A stretch of 64,000 nucleotides of DNA from Melioribacteraceae bacterium (GCA_035362835.1 DAOSDY010000005.1:1-64000), one strand, 5' to 3'; shown: positions 18,669 through 28,288, numbered from the stretch's first letter. Notes: generated by a model from the sequence alone, not told the origin. Program-made: numbers and translations.

Positions 18669-19865
18669 ATGAAAATGAAAGTATTAATTGCGGACAAGTT
18701 TCCGGATCTCTACATTCAGAGATTAAAGGATTCGGATATTGAAGTGATCTATAATCCGAAGCTCGGAGAGAACGACCTTCCGGAAGCGGTTAAGAATGTA
18801 GATTGCTTAGTAGTCCGTTCAACAGTTGTAAATGCAAAAACGGTGGAAGCATCCAATCAACTTAATTTAATTGTAAGGGCCGGAGCCGGCGTAAACAACA
18901 TCGATATTAAAGCGGCAAACAGGAAAGGAATTTATGTTTCCAATTGTCCGGGTAAAAATTCAATTGCAGTTGCAGAACTTGCAATCGGTTTAATGGTTGC
19001 ACTCGACAGAAGAATTGCGCATAACGTTGCAGATTTTAAAGCGGGGAAATGGAACAAAGCTGAGTACTCCAAATCCGAAGGATTGTTCGGAAAGACACTG
19101 GCAATTGTCGGATACGGAAATATCGGCAAAGAAGTTGCAAAACGGGCACAGGCATTCGGATTGAATATTTATGCCAAGGATATTACAAGAATTGAAGGAT
19201 ACGGCGCAAAAGATTTTTCGGAGTTTGATCAGATTCTCCCAATCGCAGATATTGTATCTATTCACCTGCCATCCACACCTCAGACTAAGGGTTTATTTAA
19301 CGATGCCATGTTCAAACTGATGAAGCCGGGTGCTATTCTGATAAACACTTCCCGCCAGGACGTAATAGACGAAGAGGCTCTTATCAAAGCGGTAAAAGAA
19401 AAGAATCTCAAGGTAGGACTCGACGTATTCAAGGGAGAACCGGAAGGAAAAGACGGAACCGTTTCATCAAAACTACAGGAGCTTGATAACGTATATATTA
19501 CACATCATATCGGCGCATCTACCGAGCAGGCACAGAATGCGGTTGCAGAAGAAACAATAAATATTATACTTCATTATATCCACAGCGGCGTTATCGATCA
19601 CTGGGTAAACCGTGCAAGAATTACAGACGCGCATTATCAGCTTGTAGTTAAACATTACGACAAACCCGGAGTGCTGGCAAGTATTCTGGATGTACTAAGA
19701 CAGGGAAATATCAATATTGAAGAAGTTGAGAATATAATTTTTGACGGCGGGCTCGTAGCGTGCTGTACACTTAAACTTCAAACTTCAGCAACAGGCGATA
19801 TGCTGGAGGCAATTAGAAACAATCCGAATGTTATCTCCTACTCACACGTTTCACTCGACAAATAG
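18669..19865 (+). CDS. serA: D-3-phosphoglycerate dehydrogenase
   Basis: NAD-dependent 2-hydroxyacid dehydrogenase, 398 residues, with the plan of short phosphoglycerate dehydrogenases, the first step of serine synthesis. The Rossmann motif is LAIVGYGNIGKEVAKRAQAFG, the catalytic region has NTSRQDVIDEEAL and the catalytic His is in THHIGAST. A C-terminal ACT domain (about 320-398, HYDKPGVLASILDVLRQGNINIEEV) suggests serine-type feedback control. A good AGAAGGTGA ribosome site precedes ATG 18669. Because related dehydrogenases share this architecture, substrate is likely but not proven. Confidence 0.88.
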   Translation: MKMKVLIADKFPDLYIQRLKDSDIEVIYNPKLGENDLPEAVKNVDCLVVRSTVVNAKTVEASNQLNLIVRAGAGVNNIDIKAANRKGIYVSNCPGKNSIAVAELAIGLMVALDRRIAHNVADFKAGKWNKAEYSKSEGLFGKTLAIVGYGNIGKEVAKRAQAFGLNIYAKDITRIEGYGAKDFSEFDQILPIADIVSIHLPSTPQTKGLFNDAMFKLMKPGAILINTSRQDVIDEEALIKAVKEKNLKVGLDVFKGEPEGKDGTVSSKLQELDNVYITHHIGASTEQAQNAVAEETINIILHYIHSGVIDHWVNRARITDAHYQLVVKHYDKPGVLASILDVLRQGNINIEEVENIIFDGGLVACCTLKLQTSATGDMLEAIRNNPNVISYSHVSLDK

Positions 19866-19873
19866 AATCAAAC

Positions 19874-19904
19874 AAAACCTCTCCCCTATCCGGGGAGAGG
19901 TTTT
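19874..19904. terminator. bidirectional terminator between serA and the MqnA-like gene
   Basis: A perfect thirteen-pair stem (AAAACCTCTCCCC at 19874-19886 with GGGGAGAGGTTTT at 19892-19904) with loop TATCC sits between two convergent genes. It ends in T residues on either strand, so it can serve both, and overlaps the first two bases of the minus-strand stop codon. Confidence 0.9.
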
Positions 19905-20664
19905 AAATAAACTTCACTTCAAAAATATCATCAATTATTCCGTGGTAGTAAACGAGTTTGATCATTTCATTCAACGAATCCGATTCGTTGGATGTTATCT
20001 GGTAATAGACGGTATTGAAGTTTTCGCGGATTAGATTCTTAACGTTGTCGGAGTAATTGAGGTTATTAAGAATGCCCTGAAGGTCATCCTGGATAATTTC
20101 ATCGACCTGTTTTGTATAATTCTCAATTTGCAGAAGTGAATTCCTGTTTTTAGAAGCAAAGATAAAATTAACATAGGGAAGATCGAGTACATCTGCCATA
20201 AGATCCGAGAAGCTTATTCCCTTCTCAAAATCCCAGAGCCGGAAATTCTCGCTTCCTACTACAAGTGTGTTTTCCTCTTTGTCCGGATCCTTGTGCGTAT
20301 CAAGCGCAATCTCTACTTTTGAAGAGAATCTTTCCTCGAACAATATCTTTGTCAGAATTATTTCATTTAATGAGACATCCCCGCGAACCGATACCGTTCC
20401 CAATGTCCTTTCACTACTCTCAGTAAGATAAAAGTAAGAATTGCTGAGGGCGCCGTCGAAAGAGATACCGGTTTTAGAAGAGACAAAAAACTCCCTGTGA
20501 TTTATAAGATCCAGACCCGGGATCAGACCGACAGCATTCTCATCACTTTCAAGTTCCCGGCTTATAAGTGAAGAGCCTGTTGTAATGATTTCTGCGTCGT
20601 CCTGTTTTTTCAATACCGAAGCGATAATATCCGCATAGATATTAGAGGGTGCAAAAATTTTCAT
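19903..20664 (-). CDS. MqnA/MqnD-like periplasmic-binding-fold protein
   Basis: The 253 residues resemble the menaquinone-biosynthesis MqnA/MqnD family, which dehydrate chorismate derivatives using a type II solute-binding-protein fold. Supporting stretches are NAVGLIPGLDLINHREFFVSSKTGISFDG and GTVSVRGDVSLNEIILTKILFEE, placed as in MqnA, and a C-terminal YYHGIIDDIFEV. It lacks the usual N-terminal SYLN motif, so it is divergent and may have another ligand. There is no signal peptide. It follows rplS on the minus strand but is separated by a terminator. Confidence 0.5.
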   Translation of the reverse strand: MKIFAPSNIYADIIASVLKKQDDAEIITTGSSLISRELESDENAVGLIPGLDLINHREFFVSSKTGISFDGALSNSYFYLTESSERTLGTVSVRGDVSLNEIILTKILFEERFSSKVEIALDTHKDPDKEENTLVVGSENFRLWDFEKGISFSDLMADVLDLPYVNFIFASKNRNSLLQIENYTKQVDEIIQDDLQGILNNLNYSDNVKNLIRENFNTVYYQITSNESDSLNEMIKLVYYHGIIDDIFEVKFI

Positions 20665-20684
20665 TTGATCTCCGATGATCTAAA

Positions 20685-20708
20685 TAAAAAACCCCGACGA
20701 ATCGGGGT
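20685..20708 (-). terminator. rho-independent terminator after rplS
   Basis: On the minus strand ACCCCGA (20702-20708) pairs with TCGGGGT (20691-20697) around a TTCG tetraloop, followed by TTTTTT. It lies 14 bases after the rplS stop, ending the ffh-rpsP-rimM-trmD-rplS operon. Some read-through into the next gene is possible. Confidence 0.9.
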
Positions 20709-20721
20709 CAGTCTAAACAAA

Positions 20722-21069
20722 TTACTTAACTCTCTTATCCTTGATTCTGGCAGCTTTACCGGAGAGTTCTCTTAAGTAGAAGAGTTTGGCTCTTCTTACT
20801 TTACCTTCTCTAATAATTTCAATTTTAGAGATTTTGGGAGAGTAATAGGAAAAAATTCTTTCAACGCCAACGCCGCTTGCAATTTTTCTAACGGTGAAAG
20901 TTTTATTTAAACCGGCACCTCTAATATTAATCACATCGCCTTCGTAGGGCTGAATTCTTTCTTTATCGCCTTCAATAACTCTTACGTGAACACGAATATG
21001 ATCGCCGGTTTTAAACGCCGGTATATCAGATTTCATCTGATCAGCTACTATTTCTTTTAGATTATCCAT
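20722..21069 (-). CDS. rplS: 50S ribosomal protein L19
   Basis: Ribosomal protein at the interface of the two subunits, 115 residues, usual length. Family sequences include [26 protein letters not shown] near the start and [46 protein letters not shown] near the end. It begins three bases after the trmD stop in the standard rpsP-rimM-trmD-rplS order. Confidence 0.98.
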   Translation of the reverse strand: MDNLKEIVADQMKSDIPAFKTGDHIRVHVRVIEGDKERIQPYEGDVINIRGAGLNKTFTVRKIASGVGVERIFSYYSPKISKIEIIREGKVRRAKLFYLRELSGKAARIKDKRVK

Positions 21070-21072
21070 TTG

Positions 21073-21759
21073 TTACTCCAGGTTATTTATTTTTTTCCAC
21101 TTTTCTGTTAAAACTTTTGACTGTTCGTCTTTCCAGTCTTTTACTTTTTTTTCGTGACCGGAAAGAAGAACTTCCGGTACTTTCAAATCTTTGTATTCAG
21201 CCGGCCGAGTATAATATGGGGCTTCAATTACATCCCCGTCCATAAGTGAATCGTTCAATGCAGATTCGCTGTCGTTCAGAACACCGGGCAGAAGCCGGAC
21301 GACCGAATCGATAATAACAAGTGCAGCAATTTCCCCGCCTGTTAAAACATATCTTCCGATAGAGACTTCCTCGGTCGCAAATATCTGGCGGACCCTATCG
21401 TCAATTCCCTTATAATGCCCGGCAATAATCAAAATATTTTCAGCGAGAGAAAATCTGTTTGCCATTTTCTGATCGTAGAATTTTCCTCCGGGAGAGGGAT
21501 AGATTACGTGGTCGTATTTTCTATCGGCCATTAATTTTTCAATACATTCAAAGAACGGTTCGGGTTTAAGGAGCATACCCGGTCCGCCGCCAAAGGGTTT
21601 ATCATCTATCTGACGGTGTTTATCGTAGGCATAATCACGCAGATTATGGACAATAATTTGGACCTTGTTTCTCTCCTGAGCTCTCTTAAGAATACTGGTA
21701 TTGAGAGGACTAATCAGAGAATCCGGTACGGCGGAAATAAGATCAATTCTCATCGTCAT
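21073..21759 (-). CDS. trmD: tRNA (guanine-37 N1) methyltransferase
   Basis: SPOUT-family methyltransferase using S-adenosylmethionine to methylate G37 of tRNAs, preventing frameshifts. The knot motifs are complete: FGGGPGMLLKPEPFF (about 57-71), AGHYKGIDDRV and IGRYVLTGGEIAALVIID. The C-terminal part, ending near GHEKKVKDWKDEQS, is the tRNA-binding domain. Length 228 is normal. Its start overlaps the end of rimM by 17 bases, implying coupled translation. Confidence 0.97.
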   Translation of the reverse strand: MTMRIDLISAVPDSLISPLNTSILKRAQERNKVQIIVHNLRDYAYDKHRQIDDKPFGGGPGMLLKPEPFFECIEKLMADRKYDHVIYPSPGGKFYDQKMANRFSLAENILIIAGHYKGIDDRVRQIFATEEVSIGRYVLTGGEIAALVIIDSVVRLLPGVLNDSESALNDSLMDGDVIEAPYYTRPAEYKDLKVPEVLLSGHEKKVKDWKDEQSKVLTEKWKKINNLE

Positions 21760-22261
21760 ATAGAAGTTCGCAGCCGGGAACTAAATCAATTCTTTTCTTA
21801 ACCGGATCTATTTTTTTTATACAGTCTTTGATTGCCGGTAATAAAATTTTTCTATTATCTTCGCACTCGATCACATAGACATCGTTTGCCGGTAAAACAA
21901 GGACGTCCGTAACAGAACCCAAAAGAACTTTTTCTTTAAAGACACTACACCCTATCAAATCGTGAATGAAATAGGAATCATCGGACAATTCGACGGAGTT
22001 AATCTCTTCAATAAAAACATTCCTGCCGATAAATATTTTAGCATCATCAGCGGAAGAGAATCCACTGAGTTTAAGCAAATATTTACCTTTTCTTTTATCT
22101 ACTTCTTCGACATCAAATTCTTTTTTAGTGCCGAAGAATTCAATAAAGACCTTTTCCAGGTCGTAAAATCTCTCACTAAAATCAGAAAAGGAATTTATAA
22201 CCAGAAAACCATCTGAGCCATGCAGAGCAATAATTTTGGCTATTAAAACAAATTGATCCAC
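21743..22261 (-). CDS. rimM: ribosome maturation factor RimM
   Basis: 16S rRNA processing factor that binds protein S19 during 30S assembly; 172 residues. The N-terminal barrel holds AKIIALHGSDGFLVINSF, a divergent form of the usual GxHGxxGxV motif. The C-terminal PRC-barrel has YFIHDLIGCSVF and VLVLPANDVYVIE, matching the family's DLIGxxV and NDVYVV positions, then KILLPAIKDCIKKID. Position between rpsP/khpA and trmD confirms it. Confidence 0.93.
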   Translation of the reverse strand: MDQFVLIAKIIALHGSDGFLVINSFSDFSERFYDLEKVFIEFFGTKKEFDVEEVDKRKGKYLLKLSGFSSADDAKIFIGRNVFIEEINSVELSDDSYFIHDLIGCSVFKEKVLLGSVTDVLVLPANDVYVIECEDNRKILLPAIKDCIKKIDPVKKRIDLVPGCELLYDDEN

Positions 22262-22290
22262 ACCAGACCATTAACCAGAAACGGAGAGGA

Positions 22291-22524
22291 TTAATCTAAT
22301 ATTTTTAAAATAGCCCGTTTTCCGTCTTTAGCTGCAATAGCAGTCAGCAATGTCCTCATAGCCTGAGCGGTTTTACCCTGTTTGCCAATGACTTTGCCTA
22401 CATCTTCAGCGCCGACTTTAAGAGTAAGCTCGATGGTTTTTTCATCGGGAGCAACTTCTTCGAGCGTAACGCCGTCGGGGTTATCGACAAGATGTTTTGC
22501 TATAAATTCAATAAATTCCTTCAT
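22291..22524 (-). CDS. khpA: KhpA-like KH-domain RNA-binding protein
   Basis: A single type II KH domain of 77 residues, with the GXXG-type loop in VGKVIGKQGKTAQAMRTLLTAIAAKDGKR. KhpA proteins bind small RNAs and often act with KhpB; in many genomes the gene lies between rpsP and rimM, exactly as here. The start at ATG 22524 follows a purine-rich GTACTCTCATG context. No other domain. Confidence 0.93.
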   Translation of the reverse strand: MKEFIEFIAKHLVDNPDGVTLEEVAPDEKTIELTLKVGAEDVGKVIGKQGKTAQAMRTLLTAIAAKDGKRAILKILD

Positions 22525-22560
22525 GAGAGTACCTATAATTAAGTGAATAAGGGTACGTAT

Positions 22561-22585
22561 TTAATGGTGCCTGCTGAACCATTAA
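22561..22585. other. small inverted repeat between rpsP and khpA
   Basis: TTAATGGT (22561-22568) and ACCATTAA (22578-22585) form an eight-pair stem with a nine-base loop in the 71-base gap downstream of rpsP. No T run follows on the minus strand, so it is not a terminator. It could stabilise the upstream mRNA or set relative expression of rpsP and khpA; this is inference. Confidence 0.45.
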
Positions 22586-22595
22586 CAGGAACAGC

Positions 22596-23039
22596 TTATT
22601 CGGAAGCAGTACCCTTTGCTTCCGCTGCATTACCAGACTTTTCTTCATCTTTATCAGCGGATGCTTTTTTAGATTTAGCTTTGTCAGCACGCTTTTTCAT
22701 TTTTTCAGCGAGCGCAGCTTCTTTCAATTTTTTCCACTCATCAAGTTTAAGAGAGATCTGTTCATCAGACAGACCTTTTTTCTTCAGATCATTTTTAAGA
22801 ATAATACCCTGATCAGACAAAATATTTTTAACCGTACCGGTAGGCTGAGCGCCAACACCGAGCCAGTAAAGAGCACGATCTTCTTTTAATTCAACAGTAG
22901 CCGGATCAGTTTTAGGATTATACAATCCGATCGATTCGATAAATTTACCGTCTCTTGGTGAACGTGAATCAGCCGCAACAAGTTTGTAAACAGGCTGTTT
23001 TTTCTTTCCCATTCTTCTCAGTCTTAACTTAACTGCCAA
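22596..23039 (-). CDS. rpsP: 30S ribosomal protein S16, with extended tail
   Basis: Ribosomal protein S16, starting [20 protein letters not shown] and containing [16 protein letters not shown] and [12 protein letters not shown], all diagnostic. The core is about 80 residues; here the protein has 147 because of a Lys/Ala/Glu-rich helical tail (about 100-147, [20 protein letters not shown]), as seen in several Bacteroidota-group S16 proteins. First gene after ffh, 31 bases away. Confidence 0.97.
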   Translation of the reverse strand: MAVKLRLRRMGKKKQPVYKLVAADSRSPRDGKFIESIGLYNPKTDPATVELKEDRALYWLGVGAQPTGTVKNILSDQGIILKNDLKKKGLSDEQISLKLDEWKKLKEAALAEKMKKRADKAKSKKASADKDEEKSGNAAEAKGTASE

Positions 23040-23069
23040 TTTGTTTTTTCCTCCATTTGATTTTTTTTA

Positions 23070-24404
23070 TTAATTATTTCTAAAATTTTTCAGATTCATC
23101 AAACCGGATTTACCGGATTTGGAACTGAGCATTTTAACCATCCTCTGCATTTCTTCGAACTGCTTGATAAGACGGTTAACATCCTGAATAGTATTACCGC
23201 TTCCTCTTGCAATTCTTTTTCTTCTGCTTCCGTTAAGGATTTTGGGATTAGCCCTTTCCTTTAATGTCATCGACTGAATAATCGATTCGACTTTCACGAT
23301 CTGCTTATCGTCGATATCGGCATTTTTAACGGCAGAACCAACACCGGGTACCATTGCAAGCAATGATTTGAGCGAACCCATTTTCTTAATCATCTTGATC
23401 TGCTTCAGGAAATCGTCGAAATCAAATCTGTTCGTAAGGAGCTTTTTCTCCAGGTCCTCAGCTTCTTTTTCGTCGATCTGCTGTTGAGCTTTTTCGACCA
23501 GAGAGATAACATCACCTTTACCGAGAATTCTTGAGGCCAGGCGGTCGGGATAGAAGAGTTCAATCGAATCGAGTTTTTCACCAAGACTTGTGAATTTAAC
23601 CGGACGATTTACAACAGCACGGATAGAGAGGACACATCCGCCTCTTGAATCGCCGTCGAGCTTTGTTACAACGATTCCGTCGAAGTCGACCTTATCGTGA
23701 AAAGCTTTAGCGGAATTCACAGCGTCCTGACCGGTCATAGAATCGACAACGAATAAAGTTTCGGTCGGATTGACCTTAGCTTTAATTGCGGCAGCTTCAT
23801 TCATCATTTCTTCATCAATATGAAGCCGTCCGGCCGTATCGACAATGACGGTATTGAGCCCGTTTTCCTTAGCATAAATCAGAGCTTCGGAAGCAATTTT
23901 TACCGGATCTTTGCTGTCGGGAATAGTGAAGACCGGAACTGAGATCTGTGTTCCGAGAATCTTCAACTGTTCAACTGCAGCAGGGCGGTAAACGTCAGCA
24001 GCAACTAAAAGAACATTTCTTTTTCTATTTTTAAGATAATTAGCAAGCTTGGCGCTAAAAGTAGTTTTACCGCAACCCTGTAATCCGATCAGCATTATAG
24101 TTGTAATGCCGGACGGATTAAGTGTAAGTTCGGCGCCTTTACTTCCAAGAAGAACTGTCAGTTCATCGTAAATAATTTTGGTGATGAGCTGCCCCGGAGT
24201 AACAGATGCAAGTACTTCTTTGCCAAGAGCTTTCTCTTTAACGTCGTCAATAAACTGTTTGGCGACCTTATAATTAACATCAGCATCTAAAAGAACGCGT
24301 CTTATTTCGCGCAGGGTATCGGAGATATTCGATTCAGATAGTTTCCCCTGCCCGGTAATTTTTTTTAAAGTACGTTCAAGTTTTTCAGTTAAATCTTCGA
24401 GCAT
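23070..24404 (-). CDS. ffh: signal recognition particle GTPase
   Basis: Ffh binds signal peptides and 4.5S RNA and delivers ribosomes to FtsY for cotranslational membrane insertion. N domain residues 1-90; G domain with P-loop GLQGCGKTTFSAKLA (about 107), DTAGRLHIDEEM and TKLDGDSRGG; M domain from about 300 with RKRIARGSGNTIQDVNRLIKQFEEMQRM, the RNA- and signal-binding part. The 444 residues are normal, with a short methionine tail. Lies between atpG and rpsP on the same strand. Confidence 0.98.
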   Translation of the reverse strand: MLEDLTEKLERTLKKITGQGKLSESNISDTLREIRRVLLDADVNYKVAKQFIDDVKEKALGKEVLASVTPGQLITKIIYDELTVLLGSKGAELTLNPSGITTIMLIGLQGCGKTTFSAKLANYLKNRKRNVLLVAADVYRPAAVEQLKILGTQISVPVFTIPDSKDPVKIASEALIYAKENGLNTVIVDTAGRLHIDEEMMNEAAAIKAKVNPTETLFVVDSMTGQDAVNSAKAFHDKVDFDGIVVTKLDGDSRGGCVLSIRAVVNRPVKFTSLGEKLDSIELFYPDRLASRILGKGDVISLVEKAQQQIDEKEAEDLEKKLLTNRFDFDDFLKQIKMIKKMGSLKSLLAMVPGVGSAVKNADIDDKQIVKVESIIQSMTLKERANPKILNGSRRKRIARGSGNTIQDVNRLIKQFEEMQRMVKMLSSKSGKSGLMNLKNFRNN

Positions 24405-24462
24405 TGCCTTTCAACTCGGTTAAAAGATAATAAAAAGAGGGTTCATTTCAAAAGTTAATTAT

Positions 24463-25344
24463 TTAACTTCCCTTTAAGGCATTTGCTCCGGAAACAATTT
24501 CAATAATTTCTCTTGTAATAGAAGCCTGACGTTCTTTGTTATAAGTCAGGTTCAATGAACGAATCAACTCTTTAGCATTTTCAGTTGCCATATCCATAGC
24601 AGTCATCCGGGCTCCCAGTTCAGCAGCATATGATTCGAGCAGGTACCGCCACATCTGTGAATTAAGATGTTTTGGAAGCATTGAATTAATAATGCCGGGT
24701 TTATCCGGTTCATAAATATATTCCGAATAACTTGATTCAACGGAAGTATCTTCAAAAGGTTTAATCGGTAAAAACTGTTCGATAACCGTTTTCTGCTGAA
24801 TCACGGATTTAAATTCGTTATAGACAACTAAAACTTTATCAATTTCGCCGGATAAATATTTGTGAGTTAATTCTCTAACAAGTCCGGAAGCGAATTCAAA
24901 TTTCAAGTGTGAGAATATTCCCGGGTATGAACCGGAAACATTATAATTTCTGCGGGTGAAGTGGTCGTTCCCTTTTTTACCGAGGCAGTAGAGTAAGACC
25001 TTTCCGTTTCTGTTCAGCTCATCAAGTTCATTTTTCAAAAAATCTTCAGCATTTCTGATAACATTCATATTGAAGCTGCCGCATAAACCTCTGTCGGAAG
25101 TAATAACAATCAGAGCAACTTTTTCAGTTTTACGCTCGGTTATCAAAGGGTTGTTAATATTTTTTTCAATTTTCAGAAGATGGCCTAAGACTTCGGAGAT
25201 TTTTCTGGAATAGGGTCGGGAATTAATAATGTTTTCCTGAGCACGGCGCAGTTTTGCAGCGGCAACCATTTTCATTGCCTTAGTAATCTGCTGCGTGTTC
25301 TTCACACCTTTAATTCTTCTCTTTATGTCGCGAAGTGTAGCCAT
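24463..25344 (-). CDS. atpG: ATP synthase F1 subunit gamma
   Basis: Central rotor stalk of the F1Fo ATP synthase, 293 residues. The N-terminal helix MATLRDIKRRIKGVKNTQQITKAMKMVAAAKLRRAQ and the C-terminal GARMTAMDMATENAKELIRSLNLTYNKERQASITREIIEIVSGANAL are hallmark coiled-coil ends; ITSDRGLCGSFN is the conserved middle. It is the last gene of the ATP synthase operon here; atpD and atpC, which follow atpG in many bacteria, are replaced by ffh. Confidence 0.97.
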   Translation of the reverse strand: MATLRDIKRRIKGVKNTQQITKAMKMVAAAKLRRAQENIINSRPYSRKISEVLGHLLKIEKNINNPLITERKTEKVALIVITSDRGLCGSFNMNVIRNAEDFLKNELDELNRNGKVLLYCLGKKGNDHFTRRNYNVSGSYPGIFSHLKFEFASGLVRELTHKYLSGEIDKVLVVYNEFKSVIQQKTVIEQFLPIKPFEDTSVESSYSEYIYEPDKPGIINSMLPKHLNSQMWRYLLESYAAELGARMTAMDMATENAKELIRSLNLTYNKERQASITREIIEIVSGANALKGS

Positions 25345-25371
25345 TAGAATTCAGATCTCTTACGTAAAATA

Positions 25372-26919
25372 TTATCCTTTGTTAAATTTTTCGATGAACT
25401 CTTCCACTGCTTTTTTAAGCAGCTGAACGGTATCATCCTTTAATTCTTTTGCAGATCTAATATTCTCATAAATTGCCGGGTATTTCAAGTCAGCGAATTC
25501 ATGAAATTCTTTTTCAAATCTTTTTACATCCTTAACATCAACAGAGTCGAGAAAGTTGTTGGTACCGATGTAAACACTAACGACCTGTTTCTCAACAGGA
25601 ATAGGAGTGTACTGACCCTGTTTTAAAAGTTCAACAAGCCGGGCACCCTTTGCAAGAATTTTCTGAGTAGCCTTATCAAGATCGGATCCGAATTTAGCGA
25701 AAGCTTCTAGTTCACGGTACTGAGCGAGATCGATCTTAAGAGAGCCGGCAACCTTTTTCATAGCTTTGATCTGTGCATTACCGCCTACACGGGATACGGA
25801 GATACCAACGTTAATAGCGGGCCGAACACCTGCGTTAAACAAGTTTGGCTCGAGATAAATCTGGCCGTCTGTAATAGAAATAACGTTTGTAGGGATATAA
25901 GCGGAAACGTCACCCTGCTGAGTTTCAATTATCGGAAGGGCTGTTAAGCTGCCGCCGCCGAGATCCTCGCTAAGCTTTGATGCACGTTCGAGAAGACGAG
26001 AATGGAGATAGAAAACATCGCCGGGATATGCTTCGCGTCCGGGAGGTCTTCTTAAGAGGAGCGAAAGCTCGCGGTATGCGGCCGCCTGTTTTGAAAGGTC
26101 GTCGTAAATTACAAGCGAATGTCTTCCAGAATCGCGGAAATGTTCGCCTAAAGTCGCACCTGAATAAGGAGCGATATACTGAAGAGGCGCAGGAGAAGAA
26201 GCCGGTGCAGCAACAATAGTAGTATAGGCCATAGCTCCCTGCTCTTCAAGTTTAGCTACCACCTGTGCGATGGTTGAATTCTTCTGACCGATAGCAACAT
26301 AAACACAATAGACCGGTTTGATACCGAACTTCTTTGCTTCTTCAGTATGAGTATACTTCTGATTAATAATAGCATCAATAGCAATGGCTGTTTTACCGGT
26401 CTGACGATCACCGATAATAAGTTCGCGCTGCCCTCTGCCGATGGGTATCATCGCGTCGATAGCCGTAATACCGGTTTGAACCGGTTCTTTAACGGGCTGC
26501 CGGGCAATAACGCCGAGGGCTTTCCGTTCGATCGGCATATACTTATCGAACTGTATGGTGCCTTTGCCGTCTACGGGTTCACCGAGCGGATTAACAACTC
26601 TACCGAGGAGCTTATCGCCAACAGGGAAAGATGCAACACGGTTGGTTCTCTTAACGGTATCTCCTTCTTTAATCAGGCTTGATTCACCGAACAGAACGCA
26701 TCCGACATTGTCTTCTTCAAGATTAAGAACCATACCGGTAACGTTATTGGGGAACTCAACCAGTTCGCTAGCCATAACATTGGACAAACCGTAGACGCGG
26801 GCAATTCCGTCGCCAACCTGCAGAACCGTACCGACTTCATAGATATCGACTTCATTATCAAAACCGGCAAGTTGTTTTCTAAGAATAGCAGAGACTTCGT
26901 CAGGTCTAATTTCAGCCAT
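25372..26919 (-). CDS. atpA: ATP synthase F1 subunit alpha
   Basis: Regulatory nucleotide-binding subunit of F1, 515 residues. P-loop [18 protein letters not shown] near residue 170, the arginine-finger region [18 protein letters not shown] and the conserved [18 protein letters not shown] are intact. The N-terminal region [20 protein letters not shown] contacts the delta subunit. It lies 27 bases upstream of atpG and 18 downstream of atpH. Confidence 0.98.
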   Translation of the reverse strand: MAEIRPDEVSAILRKQLAGFDNEVDIYEVGTVLQVGDGIARVYGLSNVMASELVEFPNNVTGMVLNLEEDNVGCVLFGESSLIKEGDTVKRTNRVASFPVGDKLLGRVVNPLGEPVDGKGTIQFDKYMPIERKALGVIARQPVKEPVQTGITAIDAMIPIGRGQRELIIGDRQTGKTAIAIDAIINQKYTHTEEAKKFGIKPVYCVYVAIGQKNSTIAQVVAKLEEQGAMAYTTIVAAPASSPAPLQYIAPYSGATLGEHFRDSGRHSLVIYDDLSKQAAAYRELSLLLRRPPGREAYPGDVFYLHSRLLERASKLSEDLGGGSLTALPIIETQQGDVSAYIPTNVISITDGQIYLEPNLFNAGVRPAINVGISVSRVGGNAQIKAMKKVAGSLKIDLAQYRELEAFAKFGSDLDKATQKILAKGARLVELLKQGQYTPIPVEKQVVSVYIGTNNFLDSVDVKDVKRFEKEFHEFADLKYPAIYENIRSAKELKDDTVQLLKKAVEEFIEKFNKG

Positions 26920-26937
26920 TTTTTTTTCCTAATTGTT

Positions 26938-27486
26938 CTAGATACTAATCTCTTCCGAGAATTTTTTTCTTAATAAATCGAGCTGGTGTTTTACCGATGC
27001 ATCGAGCATAGTATCATTAATATTAACGATAAAACCGCCGATTAAATTTTTATCAACATAATATTCGGGTTTTACTTTTTTACCCGTTCTTTTTTCGAGT
27101 TTTGAAACGAGATCTTTCTTAACAGAATCGGTTAAATCAACCGAGGAAGTAATTCCGGTTCTAACAATACCTTCCTTGTCATCACGCAGGTTCAGAAATT
27201 CCTTCATAATTTCCATCATGATATCCTCCCTGCTTTTACCCACAATAAAATCGAGGAATTCAGAAGTCTCCTTACGGATTTTGGAACCGAAAATTTTTGA
27301 AAGCAGGTTCTTTTTATCCTTCTGTTTAATAACCGGATTACGAAGAACAGATCTCAATTCTTTGGATTGACTAAGAGTATTGAAGATAAGCTCAATATCT
27401 TCGCCATATTTTTTCAACAGTTTCTTTTCTTCAGCGAGCTGAAAGAATGAATTGGCATAACGGTATGAAATTCTGTAAATGCTCAT
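26938..27486 (-). CDS. atpH: ATP synthase F1 subunit delta
   Basis: Links F1 to the peripheral stalk; 182 residues. The N-terminal six-helix domain begins with YRISYRYANSFFQLAEE and the C-terminal domain has VKPEYYVDKNLIGGFIVNINDTMLDASVKHQLDLLRKKF, matching the family's LIGGxxxxxGxxxxDxSxxxxL pattern. Two bases after atpF. Confidence 0.95.
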   Translation of the reverse strand: MSIYRISYRYANSFFQLAEEKKLLKKYGEDIELIFNTLSQSKELRSVLRNPVIKQKDKKNLLSKIFGSKIRKETSEFLDFIVGKSREDIMMEIMKEFLNLRDDKEGIVRTGITSSVDLTDSVKKDLVSKLEKRTGKKVKPEYYVDKNLIGGFIVNINDTMLDASVKHQLDLLRKKFSEEISI

Positions 27487-27488
27487 AT

Positions 27489-28031
27489 TCAGTTTTTGGA
27501 AAGATCGTCCAGATATTTTTTAACTAATTTAACCTGTTTATCCTTATCAAGATTTTCCCTAAGTATTTTTTCAGCCGATTGAATAGCAATATCGGCCACC
27601 TGTTCTTTCAGTTTATTAAAAGCTTCCGCATTTTTCCGTTCAATTTCGGCCGCAGCATTCTCAACCATTTTCTTAGCCTGGGATTTGCTTTCGTCGAGGA
27701 TCTGGGATTTCAGTTTTTCGGCGAATTCCCTGCTCTGGTCAACGATTTTTTTAGCTTCCTCTTCGGCTTTCAACATGCTCTGCTTATTATCGGCAATCAG
27801 CTTCTCGGCATCTTTTTTAGCAGTTTCAGCTTTTTCGAGAGATTCTTTAATAAAGTTTTCTCTATCCCGCAGCGAATTAAGGATCGGTTTCCATGCAATC
27901 TTTTTTAGTATAAGGAGCAAAAAGATGAAAGTAACCACGGTCCATAATATCACGCCCGGATTAACATCCAGTGGACCGCCGCTTTCGCCGCCCGAGGCAA
28001 GAGCCAGCATTAATAAATTAGCTGAAGTCAT
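27489..28031 (-). CDS. atpF: ATP synthase Fo subunit b
   Basis: Peripheral-stalk subunit of 180 residues. One membrane helix at about 25-45 (VILWTVVTFIFLLLILKKIAWKPI) is followed by a long charged coiled coil (EKAETAKKDAEKLIADNKQ onward) that reaches up the side of F1. The N-terminal region before the helix is Ser/Gly-rich. Position between atpE and atpH confirms identity; only one b gene is present. Confidence 0.95.
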   Translation of the reverse strand: MTSANLLMLALASGGESGGPLDVNPGVILWTVVTFIFLLLILKKIAWKPILNSLRDRENFIKESLEKAETAKKDAEKLIADNKQSMLKAEEEAKKIVDQSREFAEKLKSQILDESKSQAKKMVENAAAEIERKNAEAFNKLKEQVADIAIQSAEKILRENLDKDKQVKLVKKYLDDLSKN

Positions 28032-28069
28032 TTATAATCTTCCTGATAATTTTATAAGAGAAACAGAAA

Positions 28070-28288
28070 TTACTTTAAAGCCAGAAGGATACAGATAACC
28101 AAAGCAAATAACGAAATACCTTCTATAAGAGCTGCAGCAATAATCATAGATGTTCTGATTTCACCGGCAGCTTCGGGCTGACGGCCGCTGGCTTCCATAG
28201 CTGCGCTTGCTAATTTACCGATACCGAAAGCACCGCCGATAACGGTCAATGCTGCGCTAAAACCGGCTGCTAAATATGCGTATTCCAT
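28070..28288 (-). CDS. atpE: ATP synthase Fo subunit c
   Basis: Rotor-ring subunit, 72 residues, two membrane helices joined by the polar loop GRQPEA. The ion-binding carboxylate is the Glu in AALIEGISLFALV (about residue 56). The first helix (GGAFGIGKLASAAMEA) lacks the Gln, and the second helix lacks the Ser/Thr after Glu, that mark sodium-binding c subunits. The ring is therefore predicted to move protons. Gene order atpB-E-F is standard. Confidence 0.97.
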   Translation of the reverse strand: MEYAYLAAGFSAALTVIGGAFGIGKLASAAMEASGRQPEAAGEIRTSMIIAAALIEGISLFALVICILLALK

